DNA of 64,000 nt from Pyrobaculum neutrophilum V24Sta (GCF_000019805.1 NC_010525.1:1476618-1540617), one strand, 5' to 3'. Numbered from the stretch's first letter, positions 24,967 to 32,087 are shown. Made by a program: numbers and translations. The notes: generated from the sequence alone by a model not told the origin.

Positions 24967-26229
24967 ATGGGAGTATACAGAGCGCTCAAGATCAGACTGC
25001 CCTATCGCCTAGTCGAGGAGCGGCCGGACGTCCTAGACCTCGCTGTAAGGATGCACCTAGCGGCCGAGGAGTACGCCAGGAGGCTGTTGAAAGAGCTGAC
25101 GGGGCAGGAGGAGCTGAAGCTGACGCCGGAGGAGCTTGACGCTCTGTTGACGCCGGACAAGAAGGAGTTGGCGCACCGGATAATAGAAGAGACGTTCCCC
25201 AAGTACGGCCTCAGGAAGTACTTCATAGACCAGGCCAAGGTGTTCTGGCGCGACGTGGTGTTCCACAGGATGATCCCGCTGAACGCCCAACTTAGGATCG
25301 AGAACGAAAGGGACAGGAGCAAAGCCGTCTTCGTCGACCTTAAAAACGGTGTCATCAAAGTGCGGAGGTTAGAGGGGACTTTCGTCATTCGTATCAGGGA
25401 AAAGACAGCCAAGTGGATAAGGGAGAGAATAGCGGAGGGGGCCAAGTTGAAGCTCGCCTTTCTCGGCATAGAGAGGCAGAGGGGCAAGAGGGAGCCGACC
25501 TACAGAAAGTTCTACGTAGCGCTCGTCTTCGCCAGAGAGGTGACGCCTGTGGAGCCCAGAGGCGTTGTAGCCGTCGATGTGAACCGCCTCGACCACGGAA
25601 TTGTCGCCGGCCTCCTTGTGGACGGAAAGCTGAGGCATACGCTGAGGCTCCCCGGCGAGCGGGCAATAAAAGAGCTGAAGAGGCTCCACGAGGAGATAAG
25701 CCGCCTCGACGAGCGGGCCGCAGGGGAGGCGGATCCCGCAAAAAGGAGGCAACTTGAGGATAGAGTCCGCTACCTCAAGTCCAAGCGGTATAGGAAGATA
25801 AGAGGCGTCGTTAAAGACGTCGTTGGCGAGATAATTAAGCTGGCGAGGGAGCATCAAGCCGCCATAGTCGTCGATACGATGGAGGAGGAGACGTACCGGG
25901 AGCTCAAGGAAGGGAGCTGGAGTGGAGAGAAGAAGCACCTCCTCGACGGTTTGGGCCAGCTAAGGAGGAGGTTGAAGGAGCTCGCCGAGTGGTACGGACT
26001 GCCGTACCTTGAGGAGCGCCTCTACAGCACGGTCTGCCCCCGCTGTGGAGCAGAGATGGAGGAGTTGAACAACAGGCGGATGCGCTGTCCTTCTTGCGGA
26101 TTCAACGACGACAGAGACAATATCCCGTTGTTGTGGGCCAAGAGGCTGTACAACGAATTGATCGCCAAAGCCGTAGCCGGAGCACAGACTACTTCCGCCC
26201 AGATGGCGCTATCTCAGACCCAAAACTAA
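24967..26229 (+). CDS. tnpB: TnpB-family RNA-guided nuclease (IS605/IS1341-type OrfB), full length
   Basis: 420 residues. N-terminal helical part MGVYRALKIRLPYRLVEERPD, then the split RuvC domain: VVAVDVNRLDHGIVAGLL (about 200-217, first Asp), AAIVVDTMEEETYREL (about 297-312, where the usual catalytic Glu of the IVxED strand appears to be Asp), a CPRCGAEMEELNNRRMRCPSCGF zinc finger (about 356-380) and DDRDNIP with the last Asp. TnpB proteins cut DNA guided by an RNA encoded at the element's 3' end. No TnpA transposase is nearby, so it cannot move alone. The DNA behind it is strongly structured. Confidence 0.93.
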   Translation: MGVYRALKIRLPYRLVEERPDVLDLAVRMHLAAEEYARRLLKELTGQEELKLTPEELDALLTPDKKELAHRIIEETFPKYGLRKYFIDQAKVFWRDVVFHRMIPLNAQLRIENERDRSKAVFVDLKNGVIKVRRLEGTFVIRIREKTAKWIRERIAEGAKLKLAFLGIERQRGKREPTYRKFYVALVFAREVTPVEPRGVVAVDVNRLDHGIVAGLLVDGKLRHTLRLPGERAIKELKRLHEEISRLDERAAGEADPAKRRQLEDRVRYLKSKRYRKIRGVVKDVVGEIIKLAREHQAAIVVDTMEEETYRELKEGSWSGEKKHLLDGLGQLRRRLKELAEWYGLPYLEERLYSTVCPRCGAEMEELNNRRMRCPSCGFNDDRDNIPLLWAKRLYNELIAKAVAGAQTTSAQMALSQTQN

Positions 26230-26257
26230 GGGTTTTTCTATAATTTTTTTCATGGAA

Positions 26258-26390
26258 GCGAGTCCCGGCCTCGGAGTCCGGCGCAAAGGCGGGGGCGCCG
26301 CCAGCCCCCAATGACCCGGGCTCCCTCGCCTGGGGTTGCCCGAGGGCGGCCCTAGGCGTGTCCGAGCCCTCCCGGAGAGGCCGGGCGCCG
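26258..26390 (+). ncRNA. Candidate structured RNA (guide-RNA scaffold) behind tnpB
   Basis: Starting 28 nt after the tnpB stop. A 9-bp long-range stem, CCCGGCCTC (26264-26272) with GAGGCCGGG (26377-26385), encloses local hairpins GGGGGC/GCCCCC (26291-26309) and CCCTCG/CGAGGG (26323-26346); CTCGGA/TCCGAG offers an alternative inner stem. Size and place fit the reRNA/omegaRNA of a TnpB element. It lacks the GGTCAT end seen in other copies. It overlaps the 3' end of the convergent nucleotidyltransferase frame. Confidence 0.5.
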
Positions 26391-26891
26391 CAAAGGGGGG
26401 CTCCGCCAGATCTTCCACAGCTCCTTATCCAGACCCGCCTGGAGAGCCCTCTTTTTGAGGTAAGATAAGTCGAGCGGCAGTCTGAGAAGCCTCTTCAAGT
26501 CATCTATGTCTTTACGCTCGCCGCTGGCAAGCTTTAAGATAACTAGATCCTCCGGGGATGGGATAAAGACGCCTCCCGCCTCTCTACACCTGGAAATAAA
26601 GTCGCTGTCTAGCATGAGGGGCGCGTGGTATATATGGACGCCCGCCGCGTCGACGTACAGTCCCCACTTCCTCCACTGCACAGCGTAGCCTGCCCCCCTC
26701 AACGCTTCGGTGAGCCTATCCCTCACCTCCACAGTGAACGGCTGATCTATAGCCAGGTCCCAATCGGCCGTGTGCCTCACCACGCCGTAGAACTCCAAAG
26801 CCCGGGCCCCGATTAGAAATACCTTAAACCCCATGGAGCGGCATATCTCCACGACCCTCTTGACGCTGGGCGGTAGCCTCAGCTCGCTCAC
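26352..26891 (-). CDS. Nucleotidyltransferase-fold protein (AbiEii/MNT-like)
   Basis: 179 residues, GTG start with CATATAAAAGC centred 24 nt upstream. GARALEFYGVVRHTADWDLAID shows the G-A/S...D-x-D nucleotidyltransferase motif (here DWDLAID), and KDIDDLKRLL near the end is typical of minimal nucleotidyltransferases and AbiEii relatives, often toxins. The last 20 residues or so (RSPPLRRPASPGGLGHA) are encoded by the structured sequence behind tnpB, so the natural C-terminus was probably replaced when that element arrived. No antitoxin partner is evident. Confidence 0.75.
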   Translation of the reverse strand: MSELRLPPSVKRVVEICRSMGFKVFLIGARALEFYGVVRHTADWDLAIDQPFTVEVRDRLTEALRGAGYAVQWRKWGLYVDAAGVHIYHAPLMLDSDFISRCREAGGVFIPSPEDLVILKLASGERKDIDDLKRLLRLPLDLSYLKKRALQAGLDKELWKIWRSPPLRRPASPGGLGHA

Positions 26892-27510
26892 ACAGTGTGT
26901 TGAAGAGCGCTTTTATATGGTTAAGCGCCGACGGCCCTCTGAGGTTCTGCTTCACCTCAGCGCCGAGCCGTAGCACATCGCTGTGTTCAGCTTCCAGAGG
27001 CGGACGCTTCGATATCCACACGGCCGCCCTGTATTTCAAAAAAAATCGGTAGCGTTGCTCAAATTAGCCGAGACATCGAACATCAGGCGGGGAGGGGGTC
27101 ATCCCGGGGAATACGGCCGCCTCCGCCGAGCGCGCGGGGGGGTCACCCGTGTGCGCATGCGCGTTGCGGCGGCCCCGACTACGAGGGGGAGCTGAAAACG
27201 GGAATGTTTTCTCGGCGGGTTTACTTCAGGTATCTTCCTGCAAAGAGCGCTTGTTTTCGGCGGATTCATTTCAAGAAATTTCAGCGACTTCAGCGGAGGC
27301 GCCGAAAAAACCTGAAGTAAGTCCCCTGATTTTCGGCGCGCCGTACGGGAGGAAACCTGAAAGGCGTTGTGCAGTGATAAGGGTGGCAGAGACTGGACTG
27401 TAATACCTCTGGGCCTACCAAGCAGTTCTGGCGCCACATCAACGGCGGCTGGAGGCTGAAGACACAAGCCCAAGCTGGACGAGAAGCTGGAATTAGGCCA
27501 GCTGTTGGGT
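26892..27510. other. Degenerate spacer with one TnpB-end-like tail and short repeats
   Basis: At 27081-27102 CATCAGGCGGGGAGGGGGTC-AT matches the second half of the solo hairpins. At 27205-27230 and 27252-27275 a unit of the form TTTTC-GGCGG-TTyAyTTCA occurs twice, and a reversed copy lies near 27305-27330. Frames here carry no recognisable protein. No CRISPR spacing is present. Confidence 0.45.
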
Positions 27511-27924
27511 TTAGCCGCGGCGGGGCCAGCGTTGCGGCTCTACGGAGCTCCTCAACGCCTCCTCATCTTTAAAACGCCAGTGCCCCCTCTTCGCGTCGAG
27601 TATGACGATGCCCAGCTCCCCAGCTAGGAAGTCGCTTATTAAAACCTCGTCGATGTAGGGGTTCACGAGTATGTTTACAGAGGCCCGCCTCCCCTCCACT
27701 TCGATCTCAGCGCCTGCCTCAATATACACCATCTCAACCTCGCCGCCGCCCGTATCGGCCGACACGACTCTGGCCGACTTGGGAGGCCACAAGCCGAGCC
27801 TCCTAGCCACCTCGACGGGAACCGCTACGTCAGGAGCAGAGGACTCAAAGCCGGTGTTTACAAGCGCGGAGGTCTCGACCTCGCGCCTTCCGGCCCTAAG
27901 TCTTATCCTCACCCTCAACGCCAT
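27511..27924 (-). CDS. Retropepsin-like aspartyl protease-fold protein
   Basis: 137 residues from ATG 27924. RVRIRLRAGRREVETSALVNTGFESSAPDVAVPVEVARRLGL shows the clan-AA layout, but the expected catalytic LVDTG is LVNTG, so the Asp is missing. VEGRRASVNILVNPYIDEVLISDFLAGELGIVILD matches the flap and second half. Such small archaeal proteins occur as the second gene of tiny operons. Here the ATG overlaps the end of a 46-residue gene by 29 nt. With Asn for Asp it may bind rather than cut. Confidence 0.75.
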   Translation of the reverse strand: MALRVRIRLRAGRREVETSALVNTGFESSAPDVAVPVEVARRLGLWPPKSARVVSADTGGGEVEMVYIEAGAEIEVEGRRASVNILVNPYIDEVLISDFLAGELGIVILDAKRGHWRFKDEEALRSSVEPQRWPRRG

Positions 27925-28036
27925 AGAAAACACCCACCACCCTCTTCACCCTGATGTAACCTATCTTGATCTGGGGCCTCTTAGCCTCCCTATACGCCTC
28001 GAGCAGAAGCTCCACCTCTCGCGGAAGCTCCTCCAC
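27896..28036 (-). CDS. Small protein (46 residues) upstream of the aspartyl-protease-like gene
   Basis: From GTG: EELPREVELLLEAYREAKRPQIKIGYIRVKRVVGVFYGVEGEDK, a helix followed by a short beta pair. A longer frame exists upstream, but TATATTTAAAAATTT is centred about 22 nt before this GTG, so the longer form would span the promoter. The pairing of a very short first gene with the clan-AA gene resembles antitoxin-like gene pairs of Crenarchaeota; function unknown. Confidence 0.6.
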   Translation of the reverse strand: MEELPREVELLLEAYREAKRPQIKIGYIRVKRVVGVFYGVEGEDKT

Positions 28037-28128
28037 AAACAGAGTGTCGTCTATATTTAAAAATTTTGCTAACGGCGGCGTAGAGGCCGCGTGGCTTTTA
28101 AACTTCGGCCACACCTAACGCTTTGTGG

Positions 28129-28174
28129 CAACGCAAACAACAAGCCCCGCCCTTCAGGGCGGGGAGGGGGTCAT
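28129..28174 (+). repeat. Solo TnpB-element end-like hairpin with full tail
   Basis: CAACGCAAACAACAA, then the hairpin GCCCCGCCC-TTCA-GGGCGGGG, then AGGGGGTCAT. The leader is nearly identical to that of the copy at 23571. No tnpB frame precedes it. Confidence 0.6.
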
Positions 28175-28545
28175 CCCTCTGAGGCCCAGGTGTGGAGGTG
28201 CCACATCTGCGCCTGCCGGCGTGGACGCGGCCCCGCCGGTTTAAATCGTGTCGTCAACGTGGCTGTTCGGACTTAGCCTTCTGCGACACCTCGCGGCGGC
28301 GGGCGGCGTTGTAGGGTCCCAGCCCGGTGGCGTTTACCAAAACCTCAACCCTCACCCCCCTGGTGTAGCCAGCCCTCAGCCAGAGGACCTGCTTTTGTGA
28401 ACCTCGGCTCTGAGACACGCCGTGCGCCTTAGCCACCTCGGCCATGGTGCCCAGCTCGGGAATCCGCTTGCCCTCACCAGCGCCCCCTCGAGGCCGAGGT
28501 GTCTAGGTGGTTCCGTCGAGCCCCCGCAAGGGGGGCTTGGGATAA
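28175..28545. other. Spacer with decayed coding-like sequence
   Basis: A minus-strand frame (about 28254-28445) reads GVRVEVLVNATGLGPYNAAR among basic residues; it has no promoter, no clear family and looks like a remnant. Nothing else could be supported. Confidence 0.35.
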
Positions 28546-28567
28546 GGTTCGAATCCCGGCCAGGGCT
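28546..28567 (+). repeat. tRNA 3'-end-like fragment
   Basis: GGTTCGAATCCCGGCC followed by AGGGCT equals the T-arm and acceptor end of a tRNA, without the rest of a cloverleaf. The last 22 nt of tRNA-Thr at 18.9 kb (ending 19006) differ at one position. It may be an attachment-site remnant of an integrated element, or a scrap of another tRNA gene. Confidence 0.5.
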
Positions 28568-28643
28568 TTTTTACCGGTATGATCCTCAGCGAAGGCAGGT
28601 GTTTATGGGCGATTGCCGACGTGTTGCTCAGTTTTCCTGCCGT

Positions 28644-28715
28644 GTTTTACGTTGTATCTCCGCCGCTGTTGTAGACTTGGAGTATGCAAAGCTTATATAT
28701 CCCGGCACAGCGGCG
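28644..28715 (+). repeat. 72-bp promoter repeat, copy C
   Basis: Same unit as the other copies, TATA variant GCTTATATATCC; the GTG of the next gene follows 4 nt after the repeat. Confidence 0.9.
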
Positions 28716-28718
28716 GGC

Positions 28719-29783
28719 GTGATTCTAACTCAAATATTCAGGCTGGCGGGGGTTGTGTTGCTTGTCGCGTTGGCAACCGTGTTTGCGTCTTCCGCGTCGC
28801 TTATTGAGAAACGTGGCTCGGTTGTGGTGGAGAACCTGACAGCGCTGACGGACGTCCTAAGGCCTACCTATGTGTTTGACTTGGGTGCATGCTCGGCGTA
28901 TGTCTACGTGGCGAGGAGTTTCAACGACACAACCCCCATGCTGTTCCTCTCAAGGATGGAGAGGCCTCTGCCGCCGTTCCCATCACACAGCTTTGAAGAG
29001 CTTGTGGACGCCGTTCTACCTCTCGTGGGTCCAGAGGTGGAGGTGGAGGTCAGCATCTACGGGGTCTCGGACGCAGGTAGGGGGGCATATCAAGTATCTA
29101 AGATCGTGAAAGTAGCCGCTCGCAACTATACAGAGCTTGAGGTTGCTGTAGGCAGGGCGCTTGGGTTGGAAGTCTATAGAGACCCATCCAAGGGGCTTAA
29201 CGGAAATGGGACTGCGCAGAGTGGCCGACGGGAAATTGCAGTGATTGATCGGGTTGTGATGAAGACGCCGAAGGTCAAAGTCTTACTACGGCGCGGCGAC
29301 CCCCTCATTATAGATACTATAAGCTCCGCCGAGGCGGAGGGGATAATCAAAGCGGTTAAAGAGAGGATAGGCGACTTCTCGGCTATCGTAACTGTGGGCC
29401 CATATTGGGCGGGGGGCGACGAGGAGAATGAGAGGCTCAGAAACGCCGCAATGCGACTAGAGGAGGAGATGGGGACTGTGAGAAAAACAGAGAGAGGAGT
29501 TGAGGGCATTATCCACCTCTTTACACTATCCTCCGCAGGCCCCCGGGTATTCGTCTTCCCGTACCCCAACGGCACGAGGCCGCCGGATGAAAAGACGGCG
29601 GAAAAAATAGTGAGGCGCTTCGTCGAGCTTTCTGGGTACTGCAAGTCGCCGCTGATAGTGGAATTCTGGCCTAAGACTGGCTACGAATTTAGAGAGCCCC
29701 GCGATGCGCCGCCTCTATGGGCGGCCGCCGTGTTGGCAGCACTTGTACCACTAGTAGCTATATATCTCCGCAGACGGAAATGA
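28719..29783 (+). CDS. Secreted, membrane-anchored protein behind promoter repeat C (paralogue of the 20.5-kb gene)
   Basis: 354 residues from the GTG after the promoter repeat. Signal peptide RLAGVVLLVALATVFASSAS; outside domain beginning VVVENLTALTDVLRPTYVFD, with LGACSAYVYVARSFNDT; late part RVFVFPYPNGTRPPDEKTA then EFWPKTG; C-terminal anchor LWAAAVLAALVPLVAIYL-RRRK. The order and the late motif pair it with the 20.5-kb protein. Its TGA stop is part of a TnpB-end-like hairpin on the opposite strand, so the last codons may have been altered by that insertion. Function unknown. Confidence 0.8.
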   Translation: MILTQIFRLAGVVLLVALATVFASSASLIEKRGSVVVENLTALTDVLRPTYVFDLGACSAYVYVARSFNDTTPMLFLSRMERPLPPFPSHSFEELVDAVLPLVGPEVEVEVSIYGVSDAGRGAYQVSKIVKVAARNYTELEVAVGRALGLEVYRDPSKGLNGNGTAQSGRREIAVIDRVVMKTPKVKVLLRRGDPLIIDTISSAEAEGIIKAVKERIGDFSAIVTVGPYWAGGDEENERLRNAAMRLEEEMGTVRKTERGVEGIIHLFTLSSAGPRVFVFPYPNGTRPPDEKTAEKIVRRFVELSGYCKSPLIVEFWPKTGYEFREPRDAPPLWAAAVLAALVPLVAIYLRRRK

Positions 29784-29822
29784 CCTCCTCCCCGCCCTAG
29801 AGGGCGGGGCTTTCTGTTGTAG
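29781..29822 (-). repeat. Solo TnpB-element end-like hairpin, minus strand
   Basis: On the minus strand ACAACAGAAA is followed by GCCCCGCCC-TCTA-GGGCGGGG and AGGAGGTCA. The final TCA is the complement of the TGA stop of the 354-residue gene. With the plus-strand copy at 28129 it brackets that gene in inverted orientation. Confidence 0.65.
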
Positions 29823-30216
29823 CGAGGGCTTAATAGCGGCAACCAACGCTTTTTCAAACGTCGATAATCATCTTCCCCTCGACGGAGCCTTCATCATCTC
29901 TAAGCCGCCCAGGCGCCCACAGCGCGATTTCAAGACCCCCCCAACGGCCGTAGGTCTACCGTCTACCCACCTGGCGGGTTGTAAAGAATAGTCATCACAC
30001 GTCCCTGGGAGTCCTTACGACGCTGCCTGTGTTCACCAAGGCAACGAGGACGTCGGCTCTAGGCGTGGAGATCGGGAGAGGCGCAACGTAGCGCCGAGGG
30101 ATACGGCCACCCCATAAGCGACGCCGACGATAGGCGTTGGATGATAAGACAATGGCCGTAGAAGGCCCGCTCCGTGATATGCTTAAGGGACGTCGGCCAC
30201 GAGCTAATCGGGTTTT
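29823..30216. other. Decayed spacer
   Basis: Both strands carry frame-broken coding-like scraps (for example ADVLVALVNTGSVVRTPRDV on the minus strand near 30000-30060), but no family can be named and stops are frequent. No RNA seen. Confidence 0.35.
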
Positions 30217-30257
30217 TACAACCGAAAGCCCCGCCCTTCAGGCGGGGAGGCGGGTCA
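30217..30257 (+). repeat. Solo TnpB-element end-like hairpin upstream of repeat D
   Basis: TACAACCGAAA then GCCCCGCCC-TTCA-GGCGGGG and AGGCGGGTCA. It ends 39 nt before promoter repeat copy D. Confidence 0.6.
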
Positions 30258-30296
30258 GCTGTCCACTTTCACAGGCTACGCACATTTCTCCGCCGC

Positions 30297-30368
30297 GTTT
30301 TACGTTGTATCTCCGCTGCTGTTGTAGACTTGGAGTATGCAGGGTTTATATGGCCCGGCACGACGGTC
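30297..30368 (+). repeat. 72-bp promoter repeat, copy D
   Basis: Same unit with TATA variant GGTTTATATGG, as in copy A, and small changes at the 3' end (CGGCACGACGG). ATG of the next gene is 25 nt after the TATA centre. Confidence 0.9.
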
Positions 30369-30371
30369 ACT

Positions 30372-32009
30372 ATGGCTCATAGAAGCCGAATACTCAAGCT
30401 GGCGGCGCTCCTCGCCGCATTTGTGGCAGTGGTGGTAGCCGTGGCTTTAACCGCCGGCGCGTTTAAAGCGGCGCCTTATTACCAGAGTAAAGACGGGAGG
30501 GTTGTCGCCTACCTAGCTCCTAGCGGTGGTGCAGATCTGGTCTTGGAAGTTGTAGACAGCGAGGGGCGGCCTGTAGATTTCACGGCGTTTCTAAGCGGCC
30601 CCGCTGTTGACAAATTTAGGGATATCGGTGTGGTGAAGGGGAGGGGGAGGGGCAGGATCGCAATCGGCGAGTACGTGGCCGAGGCCGCCCAGCTGGCGAA
30701 AAAACTTGGCTACAAGCCAAACGAGGTGAGGTTCGGCATTGTGGCGTTTATCACAACTATTGAAAAACAGGGGAACGAAACCTACCTCCTCACAGACATA
30801 ATCTCCATCCCGGTGGGCCCCGGCGAGGCGGTGGGCAGAGAAGTCGTGGCGAAGGTTAAATTTAAGCCGAGGTTCAAAGTCAAGGTAGACACAGGCAGGC
30901 CGCCGAACGCCGCCGGCGACGTAGCCCAAGCCGCAAATGCCCAAAATACGCCGCCAGACACGATGGATATGGGCTGCGTCTCGCCCATAGGCCACACCAC
31001 TTGCTACAGATATAGAGCAACAGAGACCTACTCCTCATCTGCAGAAGGCGTACCGCTCCTCATAACGAGAGTAGATAGCTATGACAGTAAATATATATAT
31101 GCAGTCCTGCATAAACACCATATAGATCTAAATTCTCAAACTACAACATCAATTTCATTTGAAATGTCATTTGCAGTATTTAAAAAAGATGTTAATAACA
31201 ACGACTTTGAAGTCCAGGCTATAGGCCCAGGATTCGAAATTGTGCTTGGCCAGCAGACAAAGAAGATATTACTAGATCTTTCATGTCGTTTTGCTCCGGG
31301 TACATCTGCGGTATGCTACTCTGGAACATCTATGTTTACGCCGGCTAATTCTTACTATGCCGGTGATAGTATTCTGGCTACAGGTCTTGTGGGGGATGTC
31401 AGAGCGGTGAAATACGTTTTAGAGGAGAGGTGGTGCTACATTTCCCCCTCGGGAGCCGTCTACTGCGGCCAGTGGACGCCTACGTCAGTAGAGGCGTGGG
31501 GTGTCTGGCTGGCTGGGCTTTGGGGCGGAGACTCCTTCCTCCTTTACGCCGAGGTTAGCAACAGCCCCTACAGCCGGGACGATAAACTTGGCTATCTATA
31601 CCAATCTATGTTGGAACTCTACCAGTTGGGAAAGGTAAATACAAGATGGCTACCGGATTACTATGTTGATTACTATTCAATTAGTTGGAAAACTCTTGTG
31701 TCGAGCTCGCAGTCGAGCAACTACTTTGCCATAGGCATACCCGCCGGGGCTGTTATTAACTGGGTTATTCTCAAGAGGGGCGTTGTCCTGCCTGATCGCA
31801 TTTCAAAGGGACTTGATAGTTTAAGTGTAGGCGTCTCCGTGGGCACATCAAGAATTGATGTATTTAGTTATTATGCTACGTTAGATATTATTGCAAAAAC
31901 CAATGTTTATTGGTCGCCATTTTATTATGAGCTTGAAAACTACTATATCAAAATGGAAGATAAGTACTACAACGTACCTGTCGCTATAGTTAGGCCATAT
32001 ATTTGGTAG
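30372..32009 (+). CDS. Large secreted protein behind promoter repeat D
   Basis: 545 residues from ATG 30372. The signal peptide LKLAALLAAFVAVVVAVAL and its codons match those of the 22.1-kb gene, while the mature parts are unrelated. Residues 35-190 are GC-rich and codon-typical; from about residue 200 the DNA becomes clearly AT-richer (31080-32000) and the protein Tyr/Ser/Asn-rich with few charges, like a surface or adhesin-type domain: MGCVSPIGHTTCYRYR, RWCYISPSGAVYCGQW. No C-terminal anchor. The composition break suggests a foreign 3' part joined to a resident leader. Function unknown. Confidence 0.8.
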   Translation: MAHRSRILKLAALLAAFVAVVVAVALTAGAFKAAPYYQSKDGRVVAYLAPSGGADLVLEVVDSEGRPVDFTAFLSGPAVDKFRDIGVVKGRGRGRIAIGEYVAEAAQLAKKLGYKPNEVRFGIVAFITTIEKQGNETYLLTDIISIPVGPGEAVGREVVAKVKFKPRFKVKVDTGRPPNAAGDVAQAANAQNTPPDTMDMGCVSPIGHTTCYRYRATETYSSSAEGVPLLITRVDSYDSKYIYAVLHKHHIDLNSQTTTSISFEMSFAVFKKDVNNNDFEVQAIGPGFEIVLGQQTKKILLDLSCRFAPGTSAVCYSGTSMFTPANSYYAGDSILATGLVGDVRAVKYVLEERWCYISPSGAVYCGQWTPTSVEAWGVWLAGLWGGDSFLLYAEVSNSPYSRDDKLGYLYQSMLELYQLGKVNTRWLPDYYVDYYSISWKTLVSSSQSSNYFAIGIPAGAVINWVILKRGVVLPDRISKGLDSLSVGVSVGTSRIDVFSYYATLDIIAKTNVYWSPFYYELENYYIKMEDKYYNVPVAIVRPYIW

Positions 32010-32087
32010 TTAATAGGAATTCCCTACCCTTTTTTCGTTCCTGAGAGTTTGGGAGTGGTGTGGGCTGTTTTGGTCTATTTGTTTTTC
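32010..32087. terminator. T-rich tract between convergent genes
   Basis: CCCTTTTTTCG shortly after the stop of the secreted protein, and TTTGTTTTTC further on, are pyrimidine tracts like archaeal termination signals. No hairpin is needed in archaea. Confidence 0.4.

Noticed and set aside
26824-27039. Minus-strand frame of 71 codons overlapping the start of the nucleotidyltransferase, considered as an antitoxin
   Set aside because: The TATA box of the nucleotidyltransferase lies inside it and the product has no recognisable fold; it may be a remnant, but a gene cannot be supported.
27195-27375. Possible CRISPR array
   Set aside because: Repeats are only about 15-20 bp, imperfect, in both orientations and unevenly spaced; no leader and no cas genes in the window.
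24284-28567. Integrase or TnpA gene for the accessory region
   Set aside because: No tyrosine recombinase, serine recombinase or Y1 transposase motifs were seen on either strand; mobility functions must be elsewhere or lost.
28422-28718. N-terminal extension of the 354-residue secreted protein, similar in frame to extensions at 22065 and 30174
   Set aside because: The extra residues are encoded by the promoter repeat itself, upstream of the likely start of transcription; the TATA distance fits the GTG or ATG behind the repeat.
29880-29930. Second C/D box sRNA on the minus strand (ATGATGA near 29890)
   Set aside because: A C box and a C'-like box are present but there is no CUGA at the proper distance.
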